The notes under the pieces: generated by a model
The model's input: the letters and a program-made list of their open reading frames with translations, nothing else
Database searches by the model: none
Told to the model about the DNA's origin: nothing
Origin: Flavobacteriaceae bacterium MAR_2010_188
GTDB taxonomy: Bacteria > Bacteroidota > Bacteroidia > Flavobacteriales > Flavobacteriaceae
Length of the DNA: 64,000 bases
Assembly: GCA_900104375.1 (NCBI GenBank)
Contig: LT629302.1
Coordinates: 682,001 to 746,000, forward strand
Direction: 5' to 3'
Part shown: piece after piece, positions 56,766 through 64,000 of the stretch
How the letters are laid out: each line of letters starts with the position of its first letter
How positions within the stretch are numbered: position 1 is the first letter of the stretch
Made by a program: the position numbers and the translations under genes

Positions 56766-56835
56766 AATCTAGAATTTAGAAGCTAGAAAATAGAAGTTAG
56801 ACACTAGACGAAAGACATTTGACTTAAGACATTGG
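56766..56835. repeat. 7-bp periodic array, AANNTAG type
   Basis: Ten heptamers in exact register: AATCTAG, AATTTAG, AAGCTAG, AAAATAG, AAGTTAG, ACACTAG, ACGAAAG, ACATTTG, ACTTAAG, ACATTGG. The word changes gradually while the 7-bp period is kept. Non-coding. Confidence 0.7.
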
Positions 56836-56896
56836 ATAAAAAAACCCAATTATCGCAAGAGAAATTAAACTTAGAAAACGAAAATCATAAACTTCC

Positions 56897-57001
56897 AACC
56901 AACAACCAACAACCAACAACCAACAACCAATAACCAATAACTAAAAACCATAAACCAAAAACTAGCAACTAGCAACTAGCAACTAGCAACCAACAACCAA
57001 A
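56897..57001. repeat. 7-bp periodic array AACCAAC/AACTAGC, ending at the GIY-YIG start codon
   Basis: Fifteen heptamers in register (AACCAAC, AACCAAT, AACTAAA, AACTAGC and variants). The final unit AACCAAA includes the A of the ATG at 57001, so the array occupies the entire leader and ribosome-binding region. Confidence 0.85.
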
Positions 57002-57345
57002 TGCCTGAATACAGAATATATGTAGTGGAACTTTCAAAGCGAATTTTTACGGAAAACTGGCGCTTTCGAGGTGCCAATCCCCAGTTTAATGGTGTTCTAG
57101 AATGTCTTTATGTAGGTATGACCAGCAAGACTCCCAAAGAACGTTTTATGCAGCACAAAACTGGGCATATCAGTAAAAAAGGCCATAAGATATCTTCGTT
57201 CTATGTAGAAAAGTACGGTATGTATTTACGGCCAAGTCTTTATAATCATATTGACCCTCTAAAAACGAGACAGCAAGCATTGGATATGGAAGAACGTTTA
57301 TCCATGTCGCTTCGGAAACAAGGGTATGCGGTGTGGTTTAATTAG
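57001..57345 (+). CDS. GIY-YIG-like endonuclease-fold protein
   Basis: 114 residues. YRIYVVELS (GIY position), LYVGMTSKTPKERFMQH (YIG position with the following Arg) and a Glu in ALDMEERLSMSLRKQGY fit a small GIY-YIG domain of UvrC/YhbQ type. Cytoplasmic. Whether it cuts DNA cannot be told. The start codon is embedded in a heptamer array. Confidence 0.7.
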   Translation: MPEYRIYVVELSKRIFTENWRFRGANPQFNGVLECLYVGMTSKTPKERFMQHKTGHISKKGHKISSFYVEKYGMYLRPSLYNHIDPLKTRQQALDMEERLSMSLRKQGYAVWFN

Positions 57346-57624
57346 CGACTATTTTTTGGAACGAAATTTTTGTGAGAAAAGAGAGTAGAGAGTAGAGAAA
57401 AAAGAATTTGAGAATTAGTTAAATAGCGAATTAGCGAATGGTTTTGAAACTGGAGTTTTGAAGCTAGAATTGTTTTAAGAATAGAGAACAGAGAGAATAG
57501 AACAGAAATATGAATTTGCGAATGAGTTAATTAGTGGATTAGCGATTGTTTTTTGAAGCTAGAATCCAAACATGAGACAAAAGAATCAAAAATCAAGAAT
57601 CAAGACGTGGGAATCTATACTATT
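57346..57624. other. Low-complexity intergenic sequence
   Basis: Purine-rich words such as AGAGTAG, GAATTAG and GCGAATG recur, partly with 7-bp spacing (two AGAGTAG at 57382-57395; AATCAAA/AATCAAG near 57585). No gene. Confidence 0.5.
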
Positions 57625-57779
57625 AACTAATAACCAATAACCAACCCGCCCTTTATAAAAATAAATTTCGGGCAGGCAACTAACCCGCCCTTAATAAAAA
57701 TTAAGTTCGGGCAAGCAACCAAAAACTAATACCTCATGCCTCATAACTCATAACTCATAACTCCAAACTCATAAATAAA
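57625..57779. repeat. 7-bp array with two inserted 32-bp hairpin modules
   Basis: Heptamers AACTAAT, AACCAAT, AACCAAC, then a 32-bp hairpin (57646-57677), one heptamer AACTAAC, a second 32-bp hairpin (57685-57716), then AACCAAA, AACTAAT, ACCTCAT, GCCTCAT, AACTCAT (twice), AACTCCA, AACTCAT and AAATAAA, almost to the stop of the 57781 gene. The two hairpins share CCGCCCTT and TTCGGGCA arms. Confidence 0.8.
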
Positions 57780-57780
57780 T

Positions 57781-58128
57781 CTACTTCTTTCTCTTACGAT
57801 CCTTATCCTCATCTTCGTCACCCTCGTCGGCTAGACTTGGTTGGTGCGCGCCTTGGTCATAGTAATCTTCGCCTTGCTGGGCGGCTTTTGTATTTGCCTT
57901 GTTATTTTTTTTCTGAATTTCACCCGTCTCGGTCGCTGGATGGTATTGGTCCGAAAGGTTTCCAGAGCTCTTATCGCTATGATTTTTGTTTTCGCTCAGA
58001 TCTTCAGCCTCTGGGTTTTGCTCATTGCTGAAATCTTGATTGCGCTCTTTAGAATCGCGGGTAAAAGTTCCTTCTGGTTGTCTTCTGGTTGAGTCTTGTT
58101 CTTGTTTGTCCTTTTTCTTATTTTCCAT
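57781..58128 (-). CDS. Hypothetical disordered acidic protein
   Basis: 115 residues, over half of them Lys, Glu, Asp, Asn, Gln or Ser; no hydrophobic core (SENKNHSDKSSGNLSDQYHP, DEGDEDEDKDRKRKK). Looks intrinsically disordered and hydrophilin-like, possibly stress-related. Coding status is supported by the length of the clean frame only. Confidence 0.5.
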   Translation of the reverse strand: MENKKKDKQEQDSTRRQPEGTFTRDSKERNQDFSNEQNPEAEDLSENKNHSDKSSGNLSDQYHPATETGEIQKKNNKANTKAAQQGEDYYDQGAHQPSLADEGDEDEDKDRKRKK

Positions 58129-58470
58129 TTTTGTGTAGTATCTAAATCAGTGATAAATTTAAAAAATCATATCTAAACATATTATTGCTAAAAAAATGAT
58201 TGCTAAGCCAATAAATTTTGATGTCAATTCTGGTTGATAAGGCGAAATTGCTTTTTCATTATTGTAAATTTGTTTTTGAAAAGGAGTTGGCGAAAGAGTT
58301 AATTAGCGAATGAGCGAATGTTCTTTTGAATGTTGAAGCTAGAATTTTGAAGTTAGACTTTTTTAAGAATAAAGAATAAAGAATAGAGAGAAGAGATATA
58401 AATAAGCCAATGAGTTTATTAGCGGATTAGCGAATGGTTTTAAAGCTGGAATTTTAAAGTTAGAATTTAG
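58129..58470. other. Low-complexity intergenic sequence
   Basis: AT-rich with recurring GCGAATGAGC and AATTTTGAAGTTAGA-like words also seen in the 56.76 and 57.4 kb intervals. No gene found. Confidence 0.5.
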
Positions 58471-58540
58471 AGATTCTAGACTCTAGATTTCAGACTTAAC
58501 AAATAAGACATAAGATATAAGACTTAAGACTTAAGACCAA
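58471..58540. repeat. 7-bp periodic array, AGANNNN type
   Basis: Ten heptamers in register: AGATTCT, AGACTCT, AGATTTC, AGACTTA, ACAAATA, AGACATA, AGATATA, AGACTTA, AGACTTA, AGACCAA. Non-coding. Confidence 0.75.
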
Positions 58541-58569
58541 ATATTTGCAATAATGGTTATAATTTATTT

Positions 58570-58653
58570 CACTAATCACTAATCACTAATCACTAATCAC
58601 TAAACACTAAACACTAAACACTAAACACTAAACACTAAACACTAATCACTAAA
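58570..58653. repeat. Heptamer tandem repeat CACTAAN, directly before a start codon
   Basis: Twelve uninterrupted CACTAAT or CACTAAA units, ending two bases before the ATG at 58656. The array occupies the whole leader where a ribosome-binding site would be. Confidence 0.9.
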
Positions 58654-58655
58654 CA

Positions 58656-59849
58656 ATGCCCGGATTCGAACTATTTGGAGAACAAGAGAGAAAAGAAGTC
58701 AACGACGTATTAGACAGTGGTGTCCTGATGCGTTATGGTTTTGATGGAATGAGGAAAGGCCATTGGAAGGCCAAAGAACTCGAACAGGAAATCCAAAAAC
58801 AGTTTAAGGTGAAGCATGCCCAGCTGCTATCCAGCGGAACGGCAGCCGTGAGCACAGCATTGGCGATTGCAGGCGTTGGAGCAGGTGATGAAGTCATTAT
58901 GCCGACCTTTACTTTCGTAGCGACATTTGAAGCTATTTTGATGCTGGGTGCCATTCCGGTTCCGGTAGAAATCGACGATACTTTAACATTAGACCCAATT
59001 GCGGTAGAACTTGCAATTACCGATAAAACGAAAGCCATTATGCCAGTTCATATGTGCGGGAGCATGGCCGATTTAGATGCGCTAAAATCAATCTGTAAAA
59101 CTCATAATCTTCTTTTGATCGAAGATGCTTGCCAGGCTATCGGCGGTACTTATAAAAATGAACTTTTGGGGAGTATTGGAGATGTCGGTTGTTTTTCCTT
59201 TGATTTCGTTAAAACGATTACCTGTGGTGAAGGCGGCGCGGTTATCACAAATAATTCGGACTTTGCCATTGCAGCGGATCAGTTTACCGATCACGGACAT
59301 GACCATATTGGGAGCGACCGTGGAGCAGAAACCCATCCGGTGATGGGATATAATTTTAGGATTTCAGAATTGAACGCGGCGGTTGGTCTGGCTCAGATAA
59401 GAAGGTTGCCAGAGTTTTTAGATCTTCAAAAGCGGAATTATTCAATTTTACGTGAAAAGCTTTCTGAAATCAAAGAAGTAGAATTTAGACGCGTACCAAA
59501 TGGAGGCGTTGAAAGTTATGCCTTCTTGAATTTCTTTCTTCCAGATTATGAAATTGTCAAAAAAGTTTCAACCCAATTCAAAGAAAATGGTATCGATGCC
59601 TGTTTTCATTATTACGATAACAATTGGCACTACATCAACAAATGGCAGCATTTAAAGGATGCCAAATCCTTGTTTCCGTTATCCGAAAATCTTAAAGAAG
59701 CTTTAAACTCAATCAATCATAGAAACTTTCCGAAATCGGATGATTATATGCAACGAAATATTTCTTGCTTGATTAAACTAGGATGGTCAGAAAAAGAAAC
59801 AAACCAAAGAGCTATTAAGATGGTTAGGATAATAAGTTCCCAATTTTAA
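58656..59849 (+). CDS. DegT/DnrJ/EryC1/StrS-family aminotransferase
   Basis: 397 residues. PLP-binding type I fold: SSGTAAVSTALAIAGVGAGD, DEVIMPTFTFVAT, IEDACQAIGG (Asp binding the PLP nitrogen), and Lys186 in SFDFVKTITCGEGGAV as the Schiff-base lysine. NFRISELNAAVGLAQIRRL is the usual family motif. Such enzymes transfer amino groups to nucleotide-linked keto-sugars; the substrate is not known, and no sugar-biosynthesis neighbours are in view. Start fixed by the MPGFELFGEQE family beginning. Confidence 0.92.
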   Translation: MPGFELFGEQERKEVNDVLDSGVLMRYGFDGMRKGHWKAKELEQEIQKQFKVKHAQLLSSGTAAVSTALAIAGVGAGDEVIMPTFTFVATFEAILMLGAIPVPVEIDDTLTLDPIAVELAITDKTKAIMPVHMCGSMADLDALKSICKTHNLLLIEDACQAIGGTYKNELLGSIGDVGCFSFDFVKTITCGEGGAVITNNSDFAIAADQFTDHGHDHIGSDRGAETHPVMGYNFRISELNAAVGLAQIRRLPEFLDLQKRNYSILREKLSEIKEVEFRRVPNGGVESYAFLNFFLPDYEIVKKVSTQFKENGIDACFHYYDNNWHYINKWQHLKDAKSLFPLSENLKEALNSINHRNFPKSDDYMQRNISCLIKLGWSEKETNQRAIKMVRIISSQF

Positions 59850-59918
59850 CCCATAATTTATAGAAAAGACAGAGCAGGCGATTAAAGATTTATTACCTAA
59901 CTTTAGGTAAATTCCCTT

Positions 59919-62849
59919 TTGATGCTAAGGACTTTTATTATTGCGCTATTATGTAGTAGCTTTTATTTTCTTGGCTACTCACAAAAACCCATTGACCGCG
60001 ATGGTAGCTATCTGGTAGATTCTCTTCTTACCCTTAAATATCATAAAAATTTTGAACTTTATTCTTATGATGAAAGTAAACTAGCTGAGGCTTATTTGGA
60101 TAGTTTAAAAATCTTAGCAAAAAAAAATGTCTATCCTCCTTCAAAATACTACTATTACTTTGACCTTGGAATGATAAATTTTTTAAAGGTCAATCTCAAC
60201 ACTTCTGAAAATTACTTTCAAAAATCCCTAGAAATCGCTAAAAAATTAGATGTCCCAATCAATGTGATCCAAAGCAAAATATGGCTTGCAAATCACAAAT
60301 ATTTTCAAAATGATTCAATTGTTGCCAAGTCTTTGTATGATGAAATATTGATTGAATCCAAAAGGCTGAATTACGAAGAGGGTGTAGCCAATGCTTATTA
60401 TGGGCTGGCGGGAGTATCGGAAAATAGCCTTAAATCCCTCCGCTTATTGTTGAAGGTCGATTCTATTTACACAAACGCAAATAAAATTCACCCCATATTG
60501 GCCAACTCTCACGTGGCTATTGGCAGCTTATATCTAAACAGATTTAACAATATTCCGATGGCTAAGAAATATTTTGAGAGTGCCTTACGGATAGCCGATA
60601 GTTCAAAATACGAATCGGGAATTGATTTTTTAATGGTTCAGCTAACCAAAATAAATCGGTTAGAGAACGATTCACTTGATTCTTATAAACTTATAGATAG
60701 TCTTTTGGAACGAAGTATTAGAAATAAGGATACCATTAAAATGGCACGCTATCTGAGTAATTTGGCCCACTTGAAATTCGAATCCCAAAATTTTGATACT
60801 GCTAAACAATTTGGATTAAAATCTCGAAACTATTTTAGGATGATGGAAGATAGTATCGGGATTACGGGCATTAATCTCTTACTATCAGAATTATACATTA
60901 GTACCAATGATACCATGGCTGCAAGGAATTTGTTGGACAGTTTGGAAATTCATTATATGACCTTGGAGGAAACAAGTTTTATAAAGAAAAAATTAAGTTT
61001 AGAAATAGCACTTCAAAAATTGAACGGTAACTATCGGTCTGCCTTAAGATTACATGAACAATTAGATAGTCTAATAAATGCTGAAAATATAAAAAATTCC
61101 AATTCGTCATTCTTTGAACTTGAAAGGAAATACCAAGTAAATAAAAAGGAACAAGAAATAGCGCTGCTAACATCCCAAACTCAACTCGCTGAAGAAAAAC
61201 GGGTCAATCAGCGGAACCTATTTTTAACCGTAATTATCTTATTATTTCTCACAGGAAGCTTCTTCTATTTTTTGTTTCAGAATAAGCAACGTATAAATCT
61301 AAAGTTAAAAGAGCTAGATCAAGCAAAAACGGATTTTTTTGCTAATATATCTCATGAGTTCCGTACCCCGTTGACCTTGATTTCTGGACCTATTCAAAAG
61401 AATTTGAAGAAGGATAATCTCGAAAAAGAACAGCGTCAAGAATTAGAAATGATGGATCGTAATGCCAATAAGCTTTTGTCCTTGGTAAACCAGTTGATGG
61501 CTATTTCTAAAATTGAATCGGGAAAACTTAAACTCCAGATTATTGAAGATGATTTGTTATTCTATGTAAAGAGCGTGTTTAACAGTTATTTATTCGCGGC
61601 AGACGAAAAGCAAATACAATTTACTTGGGATATCCAAGGATCTAAGGATAGAACATTCTTCGACAAGGACATAATCGATAAAATATTGGTGAATTTAATC
61701 TCTAATGCCATTAAATACACTCCTCAAAATGGTAAGATTTTGGCAAAGGCTAAGATTGAAGAAGGTGAATTTCAATTAGAGATTAAAAACACCGGGAAGG
61801 GATTGACAGCCGCTGAAAGAGAAAACATTTTTATGCGTTTTTATCAGGTCAATAATCAAATTGAAGGTGTGGGTATTGGGTTGGCACTGGTAAAGGAATT
61901 GGTTGAGTTGCATAAAGGAAATATTAAGGTAGAAAGTATTCCAAATGAATGGATAATCTTCAAGGTAATGATAAAAGTCGCTAAGGATTATTTTAAGAGT
62001 GATGAATTTATTGCTCCACTTGAAACTACTTTTAACTTGCCATCATTTGCCAATGAATATCCCGAAAATAACTCCGAGTCTATTGAACCAGATAATGATA
62101 AGGAAATATTATTGATTGTTGAAGACAATGCCGATGTGCTATCATATATTAGAAATATATTCCAGAATAATTATTTCATATTAGAGGCAGAAAATGGAGT
62201 AAAAGGTATTGATTTGGCAATACAGCATATACCAGACATTATTATAAGCGATATTATGATGCCCATAAAAAATGGGATAGAACTATGTGAAACCTTAAAG
62301 GCCGATGAACGTACAAGCCATATACCGTTAATATTGTTAACTGCGAAAGCAGGAATTAAAAATGAAATTGAAGGCATTAAAACTGGCGCTGACGATTATA
62401 TAACGAAACCATTTAACGAAGATCTACTGGTTTTAAAGGTTGAAAAACTTTTGGAAGGTCGCAAAAAATTGCGGGAACGTTATAGTCAAGAATTAATTCT
62501 TAAACCACAGGATATCGCGATTAATTCAGTAGAAGTACAATTTTTAAAGCGTGTTCAAAAAGTGATGGACATGCAACTAGAAAAAAGTGATTTTACTACC
62601 GTGCGCTTTGCAGAAGAGTTGGGCATAAGCCGGATGCAATTGCATCGAAAATTAAAGGCTTTGACAGGTTTGAGTGCCACCGAATTTATGAAATCCCAGC
62701 GGCTCAAACTCGCAACGACCTTATTGAGTCAGGGCGATGCCAATATTTCAGAAATCAGCTATATGGTCGGTTTTAACGATCCTTCTTACTTCACAAAATG
62801 TTTTAAGGCAACCTATGGCTGTTCTCCTAAGGAATATCAATCAAGATGA
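59919..62849 (+). CDS. Hybrid two-component system protein (TPR, kinase, receiver, AraC)
   Basis: 976 residues. Signal peptide (to about 23), TPR-rich periplasmic region (40-415), one membrane helix (about 430-452), HisKA with FFANISHEFRTPLTLI, and HATPase (LVNLISNAIKYTPQNG, VGIGLALVKELVELHKG). A receiver (about 725-845; LLIVEDNADVL, IIISDIMMP with phospho-Asp, LTAK, YITKPF) and a C-terminal AraC helix-turn-helix (about 870-976; VRFAEELGISRMQLHRKLKA, ISEISYMVGFNDPSYFTKCF) follow. All two-component steps are in one protein, as in the HTCS regulators of Bacteroidetes, but with TPRs as the sensor. Targets unknown. Confidence 0.95.
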   Translation: MMLRTFIIALLCSSFYFLGYSQKPIDRDGSYLVDSLLTLKYHKNFELYSYDESKLAEAYLDSLKILAKKNVYPPSKYYYYFDLGMINFLKVNLNTSENYFQKSLEIAKKLDVPINVIQSKIWLANHKYFQNDSIVAKSLYDEILIESKRLNYEEGVANAYYGLAGVSENSLKSLRLLLKVDSIYTNANKIHPILANSHVAIGSLYLNRFNNIPMAKKYFESALRIADSSKYESGIDFLMVQLTKINRLENDSLDSYKLIDSLLERSIRNKDTIKMARYLSNLAHLKFESQNFDTAKQFGLKSRNYFRMMEDSIGITGINLLLSELYISTNDTMAARNLLDSLEIHYMTLEETSFIKKKLSLEIALQKLNGNYRSALRLHEQLDSLINAENIKNSNSSFFELERKYQVNKKEQEIALLTSQTQLAEEKRVNQRNLFLTVIILLFLTGSFFYFLFQNKQRINLKLKELDQAKTDFFANISHEFRTPLTLISGPIQKNLKKDNLEKEQRQELEMMDRNANKLLSLVNQLMAISKIESGKLKLQIIEDDLLFYVKSVFNSYLFAADEKQIQFTWDIQGSKDRTFFDKDIIDKILVNLISNAIKYTPQNGKILAKAKIEEGEFQLEIKNTGKGLTAAERENIFMRFYQVNNQIEGVGIGLALVKELVELHKGNIKVESIPNEWIIFKVMIKVAKDYFKSDEFIAPLETTFNLPSFANEYPENNSESIEPDNDKEILLIVEDNADVLSYIRNIFQNNYFILEAENGVKGIDLAIQHIPDIIISDIMMPIKNGIELCETLKADERTSHIPLILLTAKAGIKNEIEGIKTGADDYITKPFNEDLLVLKVEKLLEGRKKLRERYSQELILKPQDIAINSVEVQFLKRVQKVMDMQLEKSDFTTVRFAEELGISRMQLHRKLKALTGLSATEFMKSQRLKLATTLLSQGDANISEISYMVGFNDPSYFTKCFKATYGCSPKEYQSR

Positions 62850-63226
62850 TAGGTCTATTTTCAGTAGATAGTGTAATTTATAATTATAGACTTTCTGCAG
62901 GATTCATCAAGACTTGAAATAGCCAATAACTAATATTCAACTTAGAAAAATACTATCAACCAATCTAAAAGGAATTTTTTCTACTCCGAAGTTCATCTTT
63001 CATCCTTCCTCCTTTATAATGTTTGACTGCTTCAATGGTTAATAAATCAGTCTATTTAAACCGATAGCTTTTGTAAGGGTATCAACTTCAATTTCAATTT
63101 CGAATTCATTTGTTACATATATACTAGCATCTGTTACACTTCACCTAATTAATGAAAGAGCATAGCCATAGCTTTATGCAGTCGCTGATCTATATGAATT
63201 TTCTACGGGAAAACCTATGACAACCC
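62850..63226. other. Intergenic region without a clear gene
   Basis: About 380 bp, AT-rich. It contains a short TTCAATTTC run at 63086 like that of the big repeat array, but no full unit. No terminator or RNA recognised. Confidence 0.45.
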
Positions 63227-63376
63227 ATGAAGAGAAAACTATTGGAAGGTACCATATACAATGTAGCACCCCGTGACATTTATCTAAATATTAATCGTCT
63301 TGAAAAAGGGCACTATAAATTGAATATCGTGGCCAAAAACAAAATAATAAGGAGTACCAATTTTATAAAGGATTAA
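63227..63376 (+). CDS. Possible 49-residue protein or gene remnant
   Basis: ATG at 63227, 49 codons to TAA. The C-terminal half IYLNINRLEKGHYKLNIVAK, then NKIIRSTNFIKD, has the periodic pattern seen in small Bacteroidetes proteins. It could be the 3' remnant of a longer gene, since an upstream out-of-frame stretch (63153-63219) also has a peptide-like reading. Weak call. Confidence 0.35.
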   Translation: MKRKLLEGTIYNVAPRDIYLNINRLEKGHYKLNIVAKNKIIRSTNFIKD

Positions 63377-63452
63377 AGAAATAAAAGAAAGTAAAACTGA
63401 TATTGACCTTTTGGCACATTTGAATAATATAAATAATATACTCGCGAAAATC

Positions 63453-64000
63453 ATGAAACTATTAAAAACTCTATGCATCCTTTTAATTTTGTCGATTGGG
63501 CCAAATGTAAATGCCCAATTTCTTAAGAAACTTTCCCAAAAAGCGGAAAAAGCTGCGGAACGTGCAGTAGAGCGCAAAGTAGAACAGAAATCTTCACGTG
63601 AAACAGAAAAAGCATTCGATTCTGTATTTAATAATGATGGTAAAGTATTAAAGGCAAATAAAGAAGCGCTAGCAGATAACTATAAATTTTCATATAAATA
63701 TGTGATGTCGATCAACGATAGTAAGGACCTTAACATTATTAATTATTATTTAACTGATCAAGAGGAATATATAGGTAGTAGTGTTCCAGCGGATAAGGGC
63801 CAAGAAATGATAACCGTAATGGACTTATCAAAGCGTACCGCATTTATGTTCATGGACTTGGGAGACAAAAAAAGCGTAATGTCCTTCGGTCTTGATATGG
63901 AAGAAGAAGTCGAGGAGCAGCTAAATAAAACTGATTTCTCAGTATCCAAAACTGGAAATACAAAAGAGATTTTAGGATATTCCTGTGAAGAATTTAAAGT
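63453..64000 (+). CDS. DUF4412-like exported protein, 3' end outside the window
   Basis: Open from ATG 63453 to the window edge (182 codons). Signal peptide ending near NVNAQ, a Lys/Glu/Ala-rich helical stretch (LSQKAEKAAERAVERKVEQK), then YKFSYKYVMSINDSKDLNII, MDLSKRTAFMFMDLGDKK and TGNTKEILGYSCEEFKV. The last part matches DUF4412 layout (a strand-rich outer-envelope protein). Function unknown; no stop codon is seen. Confidence 0.75.
   Translation, partial: MKLLKTLCILLILSIGPNVNAQFLKKLSQKAEKAAERAVERKVEQKSSRETEKAFDSVFNNDGKVLKANKEALADNYKFSYKYVMSINDSKDLNIINYYLTDQEEYIGSSVPADKGQEMITVMDLSKRTAFMFMDLGDKKSVMSFGLDMEEEVEEQLNKTDFSVSKTGNTKEILGYSCEEFK

Noticed and set aside
63284-63577. 97-codon minus-strand ORF near the right edge
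   Set aside because: It overlaps the start of the DUF4412-like gene in antisense and its sequence looks like the mirror of that signal peptide region.

Overview
The window is low-GC Bacteroidetes chromosome, most likely a marine or soil member of the Flavobacteriaceae. The evidence is a TonB-dependent receptor, three proteins with type IX secretion C-terminal sorting domains, many small lipoproteins, LytS/LytTR and TPR-kinase-AraC hybrid signalling proteins, and -7 boxes of the TAnnTTTG type. No rRNA is present. One tRNA, tRNA-Ser(TGA), is encoded near 42.7 kb.

1-19.6 kb is chromosomal backbone: a TonB receptor broken by a one-base frameshift, four tandem paralogous surface proteins (three lipoproteins and one T9SS-type), a LytS/LytTR two-component pair, a vanadium-haloperoxidase/PAP2-type lipoprotein, a T9SS beta-propeller protein, a soluble eight-PAS histidine kinase, a TSUP permease and a divergent Lrp/AsnC regulator. 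It ends in an array of about eight 110-134 bp repeats (18.47-19.54 kb); two diverged copies of the same unit lie at 12.2-12.4 kb.

19.604-42.672 kb is an integrated genomic island of about 23 kb in the 3' end of tRNA-Ser. A 13-bp direct repeat marks both ends, a tyrosine integrase sits beside the tRNA, and the tRNA's apparent original terminator is stranded outside the far end. From left to right it carries: two SHOCT/zinc/membrane proteins with a 5-fold beta-flower-like protein; a decayed serine-recombinase fragment beside an internal copy of the island's left arm (a sign of accretion); a gene with an island-specific control motif; an intact serine recombinase operon; an unfamiliar five-gene cluster (HTH, GIY-YIG-like, CxxC protein, DUF1828-like, DUF6978-like); a complete Type I restriction-modification operon with an OLD-family nuclease between hsdS and hsdR and a small ribbon-helix-helix gene in front; a polymerase-palm-like protein; HTH and hypothetical genes; and the integrase. 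A motif built on two GGGAATCC repeats lies 50-70 bp upstream of three island genes in the same orientation, which suggests an island regulon. The five-gene cluster is the best candidate for an undescribed (probably defence) system.

42.7-64 kb returns to chromosome: nitroreductase, a lipoprotein, a 1,724-residue T9SS serine-peptidase-like protein with MBG domains and an unusual Asn-Gly repeat tract, an HD phosphohydrolase, a TPR-class III nucleotidyl cyclase, remnants of another Type I RM locus (a RhuM/Fic gene with one nonsense codon and an hsdS 3' fragment), small exported proteins, a GIY-YIG protein, a DegT-family aminotransferase, a TPR hybrid two-component regulator and a truncated DUF4412 gene at the right edge. 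The intergenic stretches between 56.76 and 58.66 kb are largely 7-bp periodic arrays, several of which end exactly at gene boundaries.
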